Source of the DNA: Chitinophagaceae bacterium
Lineage (GTDB): Bacteria > Bacteroidota > Bacteroidia > Chitinophagales > Chitinophagaceae
Assembly (NCBI GenBank): GCA_947472635.1
Contig: CANJDY010000003.1
Coordinates: 1-33,898, forward strand
Length of the DNA stretch: 33,898 nt
Direction: 5' to 3'
Shown: piece after piece, positions 15,628-23,517 of the stretch
Position numbering within the stretch: position 1 is the stretch's first letter
Layout of the letters: each line of letters opens with the position of its first letter
Made by a program: the position numbers and the translations under genes
Notes under the pieces: model-generated
Seen by the model: only the letters and a program-made list of their open reading frames with translations
Told to the model about the DNA's origin: nothing
The model's database searches: none

Positions 15628-16926
15628 TTATTCTTTTTCTTTTTCCAAAATAAAATCAGCCACCGGTCTTTTTCTCCAGTAATTGGCCAAAATAGAACCG
15701 GAGATATTCATCCATGGACTAAAAACTGCTGCTGGAAGCCCCACGCTACCTAACTTTCCCATTCCTCCTGCCAAGCCAGATGCCATACCACCATTTTGTA
15801 GACCTACTTCAAATGCAATTGTCCTAGCATCCGCTCTGTTTAATTTAAATAAGCGACTCAACCAGTAACCAAAGAAGTAACCCGCTCCATTGTGTATGAC
15901 CGATGCCACAAATAAAAGCAACCCCACATTCAGTAAATTATCATGCCCAGCTGCAGTTGTTACGGTGGTAAAATAGATAATTCCAATCATGGAAAAATAG
16001 GGCATAATGGTATCTAATTGATTAAAGCGCTTAGAAAGTGAATGATACAATACCCCCACTATGACTGCACCTAAGAGGAAGTTGCCCATTTCAATTGATT
16101 GAAGTAAGGCCGATGATGCAATAACTGATTGAAGCAAAGTCCAGCTTCCAAATGGCAATAATAGTAGCCACACAATGGCGATGATCAATACAACATGAAT
16201 GATTTTTTTACCCTCTTTAGTAGCTGTTTTTAAATAGTCATGTAAGAGTGCAGCAAAGATGGGTACAATCACAATTTTAATTATTTCCATCATCATATTT
16301 ACAAAATCAATTTTTATTAAAGTGCCTGCCAGCAACTTCATTAATAAAGGAGTAAGAAAGGGGGCAGCCATGGTAGCCATTGCAGTTACAATAACAGACA
16401 ATACCAAGTTAGCTCTAGCCAAGTATACCATCACATTAGATGCCAAGCCACTCGAACAGGACCCGATTAAAATGATGCCTGCCGCTATCTCGGGTTCAAA
16501 ATGAAATAGTTTGGTTAATAACCAACCCATTAAAGGCATTACTGAAAAGTGACAAAGCAGTCCAATGGCAACACCTTTGCCTGTTTGAGCTATTCCCGAA
16601 AAATCTTTCCAACTCATTTGAATTCCCATTCCAAACATCACTAGTTGAATAACAGCGAGTATCATCCATTTATTTCTTAGGTCGAAAGAACCCCATTTTG
16701 AAAAGGCTGCAGGAAACATCATACCCGCAACTACTGCAGCTATAATCCAAGCTGTATAACGATAATTCCTTAATGATGGGATAGCCCCCAATCCAATGGA
16801 CAAACTAACGGCAGCCAGAATAGCAAAAGATTTATAGAAGGTTACCTGATGTAAATAAATACCAATCAGCATTCCAATTACTGCAAAGCCGCTGATTAAT
16901 AAAAATAGTTGGGTTGTTCTTTTCAT
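15628..16926 (-). CDS. BASS family (bile acid:sodium symporter-like) transporter
   Basis: 432 residues, almost entirely hydrophobic helices. The core from about residue 95 (QLVMFGMGIQMSWKDF, then HFSVMPLMGWLLTKLFHFEP, AAGIILIGSCSSGLASNVMVYLAR) carries the Na+-site region of BASS proteins (SCSSG...SN). A later part reads FEVGLQNGGMASGLA, the second conserved crossover. Usual BASS proteins have about 310-330 residues; this one has roughly 90 more at the N-terminus (MKRTTQLFLLISGF onward, about three extra membrane segments). Family members move organic anions with sodium, such as bile acids, pyruvate or pantoate. In this setting it could import or export the acid handled by the racemase-like, kinase and CoA-transferase proteins. 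It starts 3 nt after the stop of the Asp/Glu-racemase-like gene. Substrate unknown. Confidence 0.85.
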   Translation of the reverse strand: MKRTTQLFLLISGFAVIGMLIGIYLHQVTFYKSFAILAAVSLSIGLGAIPSLRNYRYTAWIIAAVVAGMMFPAAFSKWGSFDLRNKWMILAVIQLVMFGMGIQMSWKDFSGIAQTGKGVAIGLLCHFSVMPLMGWLLTKLFHFEPEIAAGIILIGSCSSGLASNVMVYLARANLVLSVIVTAMATMAAPFLTPLLMKLLAGTLIKIDFVNMMMEIIKIVIVPIFAALLHDYLKTATKEGKKIIHVVLIIAIVWLLLLPFGSWTLLQSVIASSALLQSIEMGNFLLGAVIVGVLYHSLSKRFNQLDTIMPYFSMIGIIYFTTVTTAAGHDNLLNVGLLLFVASVIHNGAGYFFGYWLSRLFKLNRADARTIAFEVGLQNGGMASGLAGGMGKLGSVGLPAAVFSPWMNISGSILANYWRKRPVADFILEKEKE

Positions 16927-16929
16927 GGG

Positions 16930-17589
16930 TTATAATAATGTTGCCAAGTATTGAATGGCAATTGTTGGACTAGCCAATATTGGTATACTTTTTTGTGCTA
17001 TCGATAAACTATCCACTACCCTTGCCATTGAAGCCTGAGCCAAAACAATCACATCTACTTTTTTAACAAGTTCGCCCAAGGCTTCTGCCACCATAGCGTC
17101 GTGGGCGATTGTATTACCACTCATCAACGCTTCAAAGGCTCCCTTGCATAGAACAGCCGTTAATTCGATTTCTTTTTGGGCAAACAAAGCCCTTCGCCTT
17201 ACCAGATCAGAAGTTGGCTGCAAGGTGGTAGACAGGGTAGCAATTACACCAATTCTTTTTCCGGTTTGCACCGCCAGATCGGCCATGGGCTGGTCAACTC
17301 TAATTACTGGTACATTGGTTAATGAAGCGGCCGTTTCCACTGCTGTTCCAATAGAAGAACAAGTAACTAAAATATAATCTGCGCCGGCCAATTCTGCTGA
17401 ACCCACATAGTTAACCACTCTCCTAGCCGTAGCTGGCGTTAGTTCATTGCAGGCAATTACATTTTTAATCAGACTGTCATCTACGATGTTAAATACTTTT
17501 ATGTTGGGTAAATAATGATTGCACAATTCTGCAAAAACAGGCACCAAGGTGGCAGATGTGTGAATAAGACCCAATGTTTTTTGCTGCAT
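16930..17589 (-). CDS. Asp/Glu/hydantoin racemase superfamily protein lacking the second Cys
   Basis: 219 residues with the two-lobed racemase fold: KTLGLIHTSATLVPVF, then ADYILVTCSSIGTAVE with Cys77 as the first catalytic position, IGVIATLSTTL, and the region IVLAQASMARVV, where two-base racemases normally have the second Cys. Here that position has no Cys (AQAS, 184-187), so a standard two-Cys racemisation is unlikely. Relatives with one Cys include arylmalonate decarboxylase and maleate isomerase-like enzymes, although in arylmalonate decarboxylase the retained Cys is the other one. It probably acts on a 2-substituted carboxylic acid, perhaps a sugar-acid intermediate. It is 3 nt from the BASS gene and 65 nt from the kinase gene. 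Family confident, reaction unknown. Confidence 0.78.
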   Translation of the reverse strand: MQQKTLGLIHTSATLVPVFAELCNHYLPNIKVFNIVDDSLIKNVIACNELTPATARRVVNYVGSAELAGADYILVTCSSIGTAVETAASLTNVPVIRVDQPMADLAVQTGKRIGVIATLSTTLQPTSDLVRRRALFAQKEIELTAVLCKGAFEALMSGNTIAHDAMVAEALGELVKKVDVIVLAQASMARVVDSLSIAQKSIPILASPTIAIQYLATLL

Positions 17590-17654
17590 AAATTATTTTT
17601 TATGGTGATCGTGTTAATTAAATAAATATCTTTTTCAAAAAAATTACCAGTACA

Positions 17655-18971
17655 CTAGAACCGGACTTCCCCATTTAAAACCTCTTCAAAATAATTTTCG
17701 TTACCCACCTGTCCACCCTTAAAATTGACTTCCAATCCATTAATAGCTTTATTTTCTGAAATCACTTTACAAAGAGGTGAACCTGGTACAAGGGGAGCAA
17801 TCATTTCAACAGCCAAGATATCCATTGCCCTAGCAGCATAGCTACTAGTATCACCTCCAGCAATCAATACCCGCTGAATACCTTCCTTGATCACAATCTC
17901 CTTGGCAATCAATCCAAGGGCAGTCCCAACAAGTTTGGAGGGTAAATTAGCAGGCTGCTTATCCCCTGTATGTACAATCACATTCATTCCCCTTTGAATA
18001 AAATCAGTAACGACTGTTATAAAAGGCTCCAACAACAGCTCCGCTGATTTACTGAATACAATGGGCTCCAAAATCACTTCACAAAAACCATTAGCCTTAG
18101 CCCATATAATTTGAGCAGCAGTAACGGGCGAACAACTTCCTGAAAGCACCAATAAGGAAGAAGCCTTACCAGGATGAAGCCAATCAGTAACAGGATGCAG
18201 TAATTGCTTTTTATTCCATATTTTACCCAACGATACTTCGATTGCAGATGATCCAACAGAAAACAAAGGCATATCCTTTTTGCGCTGCGCATCAATCCAA
18301 GCGCCAATTTTTAATAACTGCTCATCGTACAAAGCATCAATTAACACAATGTCAGCAGTCGCATTATTTTCATTCAACTCCGCTATCCCCTTTTCTAATT
18401 GAAGGATATCAATTAGCCCTATTTTTTTTCTAGTTTGCTTTGCCAAATGGAGCCGAAGATCACTTTCGTCCGAAGGAGTAACTGGATGCTGACTCATGGA
18501 AGGATGTCTATCTAACCGATAAATTTCCCCATTACTGCCAATACCCATTCGGGCAAACAAATTACCAAACAAACAATAACGACCAAGTGTAGGTGCTGCA
18601 ACCAATAAGGGAACGATTGGATTAGTAAAAACAGCTACCCCAATATCTATTGCCTTACCGATACTTCCAATAGTAGGCGATGAATCAAAGGTGGAACAGG
18701 TTTTATAGTGTACATGTTGTACTTCGGATTGCAAAATCATTTCAAAGGCAGGCAATAAGATTTCTTCCATTTGCAAGGGAGTTAAGGAACGACTCATTCC
18801 TGCTACACCATATGCATCCAACCAAGGATACATGAAAAGTTGAGCTGAGGTGGGTGGTTCAATAAATAAAACCGTTTTAGCACCCGCACGACTTAAAAAC
18901 TCCAATGAATCAGTAGAGCCAGTAAAATCATCCCCATAGAAAGCCAATAATATTTTCTGAATTGTTTTCAC
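17655..18971 (-). CDS. Four-carbon acid sugar kinase family (DUF1537) protein
   Basis: About 438 residues from a GTG at 18971-18969, 4 nt after the RLP stop. An ATG at 19055 would overlap the RLP by 80 nt, and the conserved domain begins right after the GTG. The N-terminal substrate domain starts ILLAFYGDDFTGSTDSLEFL, the DUF1537 signature; YKTCSTFDSSPTIGSIGKA follows near 120-140. The C-terminal nucleotide domain has VLIAGGDTSSYAARAM and LVPGSPLCKV. Known DUF1537 kinases phosphorylate 3-oxo-tetronates, D- or L-threonate, and 3-oxo-isoapionate (OiaK). Direct coupling to a RuBisCO-like protein points to the 3-oxo-isoapionate type or a similar branched or keto acid sugar, whose phosphate the RLP would then cleave or decarboxylate. 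Family firm, exact substrate inferred. Confidence 0.88.
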   Translation of the reverse strand: MKTIQKILLAFYGDDFTGSTDSLEFLSRAGAKTVLFIEPPTSAQLFMYPWLDAYGVAGMSRSLTPLQMEEILLPAFEMILQSEVQHVHYKTCSTFDSSPTIGSIGKAIDIGVAVFTNPIVPLLVAAPTLGRYCLFGNLFARMGIGSNGEIYRLDRHPSMSQHPVTPSDESDLRLHLAKQTRKKIGLIDILQLEKGIAELNENNATADIVLIDALYDEQLLKIGAWIDAQRKKDMPLFSVGSSAIEVSLGKIWNKKQLLHPVTDWLHPGKASSLLVLSGSCSPVTAAQIIWAKANGFCEVILEPIVFSKSAELLLEPFITVVTDFIQRGMNVIVHTGDKQPANLPSKLVGTALGLIAKEIVIKEGIQRVLIAGGDTSSYAARAMDILAVEMIAPLVPGSPLCKVISENKAINGLEVNFKGGQVGNENYFEEVLNGEVRF

Positions 18972-18975
18972 GTTA

Positions 18976-20220
18976 TTATTTATTACCAAATTTTTCAACT
19001 GATTTTGCAAACTCCGGATATAACGTAACTGCAGTTTCCAAACTAAGCCCATCAACTGCTGCTGACCATGCCTGCTGCAAGGCTATAACACCTGCTGCTG
19101 GACCCATTGGGTGAGCCATAATACCGCCACCTGCCATGTATAAAAGATCAATAGTTTTAGTTCTTCGATAAGTCTCAAATGCTTGTCCACCCCACTGTCC
19201 TGAAGAAACAACTGGCAAGACAGTTGCATGACTGTACATTTTCGTTAAACATGATTCGATAGAATTGACTACGCTATCATCCGTTTCCCAAAACTTATTT
19301 TCTATTCCATTTACATGCAATTGGTCAACCCCAGAAAGCCGCCATATTTTTTGATAGGCTTTGAAATCAATTCCGAGCAATGGATGGCGACTCAACATTC
19401 CCCAGCCATTACGATGCCCATGAATTGCTAGCTGGCGTTGATCGCATATTTTTTTTACAGCCGATAACCCAACGCTATTAATGCTTAGCATGGCACAATT
19501 CCCACCCCTAGATACAATTTTGTCGTAGCGCTGCATCATTTCATCCATTTCGCCACTAATGTTAAAAGCAAACATTACTTGCTTTCCGGTATCATTAGCA
19601 TGCTGATTTAGTACATCCATAACAGCGTCAACCCGATCATTAAAATTTGAATTGGCTGATGAAGACAGTAGTTCATCATCTTTAATAAAATCAATTCCGG
19701 CAATTGCTAATTTTTGAACAATTTCAGCAGTTTGTTGAATAGAAAGTCCGAGCGAAGGTTTTATAATTGTTCCAATCAATGGCCTATCTTTTACACTGGC
19801 TAATTTCCTGCACCCTTCAATACCAAAAGCAGGCCCTTGGTACTGTTGGCCAAATGAAGCTGGCAATTCAATATCCATTAATTTTAACCCGGTAAATTGT
19901 TTTATTTCATACAAATTCCCTTGCAAGGTAGAAAGCAAAACTGGCAAATTATATCCCATATTTTCAATGCTCCAAGATATTTTCACCATCGCACGATGGT
20001 ACTTACCAGTTTTACTTATAGCTCCCGGAATAGCAGGATAGTCAACAGTTTCAATATGGTGAACGCTTTCAACCCTAGCAGCGAAACGTGCTTTTAACGC
20101 TTCCGTTTCACCAGGTACTGGCACGAAAGTGCCTGAGGACTGCTCTCCCGCAAGCACCTGCGCTGCCGCTTCGGCTGCAAAAGGAGTTTCAATATAATAG
20201 GTTGCTGTAATTCTCTCCAT
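18976..20220 (-). CDS. RuBisCO-like protein (form IV), probable acid-sugar phosphate enzyme
   Basis: 414 residues. The start (MERITATYYIETPF, then GEQSSGTFVPVPGET) and overall order are those of RuBisCO large-subunit superfamily proteins. Metal-site residues are intact: Lys180 (the carbamylated Lys) with Asp182 and Glu183 in GIDFIKDDELLSS, and Lys154 in GTIIKPSLGLS. HGHRNGWGML (267-276) matches the phosphate/His region and AGGGIMAHPMG (363-373) the phosphate-binding glycines. The loop-6 Lys of true RuBisCO is absent (VSSGQWGGQ at 338-346), so carbon fixation is not expected. With a DUF1537 kinase directly downstream it resembles OiaX/OiaT, which decarboxylate or split 3-oxo-isoapionate-4-phosphate in D-apiose catabolism. 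Methionine salvage is unlikely given the context. Which reaction applies cannot be told here. Confidence 0.88.
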   Translation of the reverse strand: MERITATYYIETPFAAEAAAQVLAGEQSSGTFVPVPGETEALKARFAARVESVHHIETVDYPAIPGAISKTGKYHRAMVKISWSIENMGYNLPVLLSTLQGNLYEIKQFTGLKLMDIELPASFGQQYQGPAFGIEGCRKLASVKDRPLIGTIIKPSLGLSIQQTAEIVQKLAIAGIDFIKDDELLSSSANSNFNDRVDAVMDVLNQHANDTGKQVMFAFNISGEMDEMMQRYDKIVSRGGNCAMLSINSVGLSAVKKICDQRQLAIHGHRNGWGMLSRHPLLGIDFKAYQKIWRLSGVDQLHVNGIENKFWETDDSVVNSIESCLTKMYSHATVLPVVSSGQWGGQAFETYRRTKTIDLLYMAGGGIMAHPMGPAAGVIALQQAWSAAVDGLSLETAVTLYPEFAKSVEKFGNK

Positions 20221-20330
20221 TTTAATTTACCTCCATTTTGATAACATCATACATAATTTAATCACCTGTATCATTCTTTCTTTCCATATATTTTTTAAAA
20301 ACCTTTTTTAACTGAGAGCCTTTATCGGCA

Positions 20331-22343
20331 CTACCGCTGCAATGGCATCCAAACGGTCATGTCCGATTGCCCACGATTGGCCCAAGCAAAATAAGGTATC
20401 AGTTTAATAGTAACAGATTTAGATACGGCATTTAATTCCTTATACAATTTATTTTTCCAATTATTAGGTAGCAATACCCTTGCTTCGCCGGTTAAAGCCA
20501 AGACAGCTGCATTATCAATTTTCATTGCTACAGGTTGAAGTTTAATAGTTGACGGAATCACTACATCCGTGATAGGCTGATTGGGAAAGTCTACCGATTC
20601 AAGACAATATACAATTGGGCCACGCTTTACCGTTACCTGGTTTCTAGTTTCTTCTACCAGCGGATTGGACTCTAGTAAGGTAACCGGCATATCCAAGACC
20701 AGTACTATTTTATCTCCAGTCTTCCATAAACGTTCAAATTTTTCATATTTTCCACTTGCTAATTTCCTGTTAACCATTTTGCCATTAATACGTATACTAG
20801 CATTTTTACACCACCCAGGAATCCTGAAATAAAGAGCATAGTTTACTAACGGTGCTGCTTTGATAGAAACCAGTACATTCCCATTCCAGGGATAACCGCT
20901 TTGCTGATCCAACTCAATGGCAGATCCATCTTTTAATTGGGTTGACAATTGATTTCCTCCATACAAATCAAAATATAATCCATTTTCCGATAGGCTATAC
21001 ATATAGTCATTTACCTCTGCAATAGTTCTGACGGCATTAGGAGGACAGCAATTGCTTTTACTGATATAATTTGAGCGACCACCACTCCAACGTAAGTCGT
21101 ACGGGTAATCTTTAGAAGCTGCCAAAGGATTGGTATAAAAGAATTTATTACCATCCAAGCTTATACCACTTAATACACTATTGTACAAAGACAACTCCAA
21201 AACATCTGCATATTTTGTATCGCCTGTTAACTGAAGCATTCGCCAGTTCCACAATACATTTCCAATATTTGCACAAGTTTCATTATGCGCCATTTTATTT
21301 GGCAACTGGAAATCCTTTCCATAAGCCTGCTGAATTTTTTGAATAGAATCTGGCTTGTAGGTTATTCCATCGGATGAAAGCCCATCATATAATGAGCCAC
21401 AGCCACCTGAAACATACATTTTGTGATTAACAACATCCTCCCACATCAAATTCAATGTAGCCAATAAACTTGAATCACCAGTTTCTGCAAACAGATCCGC
21501 AACACCTGCAAATAAATAGTTTGCCCGTACAGCGTGTCCATTAACTTTTTTCATTTGCCTAAATGGAACCCTATCAGAATTATCATCCGAGCCCTCAGAA
21601 AGGCCGCGCATATCAATAAGCTTTTTTACTAGATCAAGGTATTTTTTATCACCCGTTGTTCTAAATATTTCTATTATACCCATGTAATGGGACGGACAAA
21701 TTGCATTACGGGCTTGTTCTGGTGAAGCTGAATTATAAAACCCGATTAAAAAATCGGTAGCTTTTATAGCGATGTTTAGCAACGTCCTTTTACCAGTAGC
21801 TCGGAAATGAACACAAGCTGCTGTCATCAGGTGGCCAAAATTATAAGCTTCAAAACTCAACTTATCGTTAAACATGGCAACCTGACCACTTTTACGATGT
21901 TCAATTATTGACTTGGTATAAATATATCCATCTTCCTTTTGCGCTTTAGCAATAACCGAGATAGCTTGATCCATTATAGCGTTTAATTTTTCATCTTTGG
22001 TAGAAGCATACATACTTGCCAAAGCCTCTAAGGTTTTGTAAAAATCGCCATCATGAAATGAAGGCCCGCGAAACTTACCGGTGTCCAAAGATGCTGCTAT
22101 CTTAAAATTTTGAAAAGCATAACAAATATCATTACTGGCATAAGTATTCCACAAATGAGGTACCATCGAATCCTTACAGACTTTAAATCTTTCCGCCCAG
22201 AATCCTTTTGTCCATTTTACATCGCTGATACCTACACCTGATAGTTTAGCATATTTACTACCGCTTGTATTAACAAGACTTGTCTGAGCGATTAAAGACG
22301 TCGCAAAAACAACCAGAAATAATATGGATACAATTCTATTCAT
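20331..22343 (-). CDS. GH127-type beta-L-arabinofuranosidase (DUF1680), exported
   Basis: 670 residues with a signal peptide (MNRIVSILFLVVFATSLIAQ), so periplasmic or surface-located. The (alpha/alpha)6 barrel carries the zinc-thiolate site of GH127: Glu355 and Cys357 in NETCANIGNVLWNW, and Cys432 and Cys433 in SNCCPPNAVRT. These correspond to Glu338, Cys340, Cys417 and Cys418 of Bifidobacterium HypBA1, where Cys417 is the nucleophile. The FYTNPLAAS and RWSGGRSNY segments are also typical. GH127 and its sister families release beta-L-arabinofuranose, 3-C-carboxy-5-deoxy-L-xylose (aceric acid) and related pentofuranoses from plant glycans including rhamnogalacturonan II. The array has other pectin-type activities, so a pectic side chain is a reasonable target. 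The gene is followed by the RLP after 110 nt without clear signals. Confidence 0.88.
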   Translation of the reverse strand: MNRIVSILFLVVFATSLIAQTSLVNTSGSKYAKLSGVGISDVKWTKGFWAERFKVCKDSMVPHLWNTYASNDICYAFQNFKIAASLDTGKFRGPSFHDGDFYKTLEALASMYASTKDEKLNAIMDQAISVIAKAQKEDGYIYTKSIIEHRKSGQVAMFNDKLSFEAYNFGHLMTAACVHFRATGKRTLLNIAIKATDFLIGFYNSASPEQARNAICPSHYMGIIEIFRTTGDKKYLDLVKKLIDMRGLSEGSDDNSDRVPFRQMKKVNGHAVRANYLFAGVADLFAETGDSSLLATLNLMWEDVVNHKMYVSGGCGSLYDGLSSDGITYKPDSIQKIQQAYGKDFQLPNKMAHNETCANIGNVLWNWRMLQLTGDTKYADVLELSLYNSVLSGISLDGNKFFYTNPLAASKDYPYDLRWSGGRSNYISKSNCCPPNAVRTIAEVNDYMYSLSENGLYFDLYGGNQLSTQLKDGSAIELDQQSGYPWNGNVLVSIKAAPLVNYALYFRIPGWCKNASIRINGKMVNRKLASGKYEKFERLWKTGDKIVLVLDMPVTLLESNPLVEETRNQVTVKRGPIVYCLESVDFPNQPITDVVIPSTIKLQPVAMKIDNAAVLALTGEARVLLPNNWKNKLYKELNAVSKSVTIKLIPYFAWANRGQSDMTVWMPLQR

Positions 22344-22432
22344 TTTTACATTTTAAGTGCTACTCATTTTTATACCTTTGATAAACTGATATTACAAATA
22401 GTAAATTCAAAAAATAACTTCCGTATGATTAA

Positions 22433-23506
22433 CTAAATTTCAGTTAAAAATTTATCTTTAAAACTAAAACCCCATCCAGCACGATCATGAGGTGTTGCCA
22501 TTCCATTTATAATGTCCAATGGATGATCTATCAAAGGATCAATCCAGTCGAAACTTTCCGCGCCAACACCATTTGAAATAGTACACAACAATGGTATATC
22601 GTAGTCCTTATAATAATGAGGCAATACAGGTATATTAAAACTATCAGCTAAAGCGGCACTATTGCGCCAAGCTTCCACCCCACCTAGCCGCAAAATATCT
22701 GGTTGCCAGATATCGATCGCATTGCGCTGCAATAATTCCCTTAAAGGCAAAGTGGAATACTCCCGCTCCCCCATTGCCAATGAAATGCCCGCTTGTGTTC
22801 TAAGCAATTTATATCCTTCAAAATCTGTATGATCAATGGGCTCTTCAAACCATTGTATATTCAAATCTCTGACCGCCCTGGCCAATGCCAATGCATTTGG
22901 AACTGTCATTCCTTGGTTGGCATCCATCATAATATTAATATCATTTCCTACCGCTTCCCTAACTAATTTAAGTCGCTCCAAATCTTCTTTCCAATCTGGT
23001 TTACCAACCTTAATTTTAACCGCTTTAAAACCTCTTTTTTTGTAATTACTTACTTCATCTACTAATTCTTCAATGCTGTAAGATATCCAACCGCCACTTC
23101 CATAAATGGGAATTTCTGTTTTTGATGAACCCAAAACTTTCCAAATTGGCTGACCCAAATATTTACACCAAGCATCCCACATCGCAATATTAACAGCACC
23201 TTGGGCCCAGCGATTGACCCCCTCCTGACCAAAATATTCATTGGTATTATTTAACTTTTCAAAAACTTTAACAGTATCAAAAATATTGGCCCCAATTACT
23301 TGCTCACCTGCATCTTTCAAGGCGCCAGCAATAGCACCTGCACTATATTGAAAACTAAGTAAATAAGATTCTCCAATAATACCAGCTTCCGTCTGAAGCC
23401 TTAATACAATAAAGGAAATTTCAGTCAAAGTATGTGTAGCATCCGAAATTGGCTTAGGTAATATTGCCTTTGCGGTATACACGCTATAGTGCGAAATTTT
23501 AGTCAT
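22433..23506 (-). CDS. Mandelate-racemase subgroup enolase, probable acid-sugar dehydratase
   Basis: 357 residues with the two-domain enolase-superfamily fold. The key residues fall at the same numbers as in Pseudomonas mandelate racemase: Lys164 and Lys166 (VKIKVG), Asp195 and Asn197 (MDANQG), Glu221 (WFEEP), Glu247 (MGERE), Asp270 (WQPDI), His297 (LPHYY) and Glu317 (AESFDW). A Lys on one face and a His-Asp dyad on the other allow proton abstraction from either side. Most relatives in sugar loci dehydrate aldonic acids such as L-rhamnonate, L-fuconate or D-galactonate to 2-keto-3-deoxy acids. It starts 11 nt after the rhamnosidase-like gene, suggesting the acid derives from the released sugar. 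No matching 2-keto-3-deoxy acid aldolase is visible. Family firm, substrate unknown. Confidence 0.87.
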   Translation of the reverse strand: MTKISHYSVYTAKAILPKPISDATHTLTEISFIVLRLQTEAGIIGESYLLSFQYSAGAIAGALKDAGEQVIGANIFDTVKVFEKLNNTNEYFGQEGVNRWAQGAVNIAMWDAWCKYLGQPIWKVLGSSKTEIPIYGSGGWISYSIEELVDEVSNYKKRGFKAVKIKVGKPDWKEDLERLKLVREAVGNDINIMMDANQGMTVPNALALARAVRDLNIQWFEEPIDHTDFEGYKLLRTQAGISLAMGEREYSTLPLRELLQRNAIDIWQPDILRLGGVEAWRNSAALADSFNIPVLPHYYKDYDIPLLCTISNGVGAESFDWIDPLIDHPLDIINGMATPHDRAGWGFSFKDKFLTEI

Positions 23507-23517
23507 TCCCTGTCAAT

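Noticed and set aside
18976..20220. True CO2-fixing RuBisCO
   Set aside because: The loop-6 Lys is missing, there is no small subunit or phosphoribulokinase, and the neighbour is a DUF1537 kinase. Form IV RuBisCO-like protein fits better.
20581..20832. Open frames opposite or out of frame with the large genes, for example inside GH127, GH78-like and GH31
   Set aside because: They have no recognisable domain and each lies entirely within a gene with clear family motifs.
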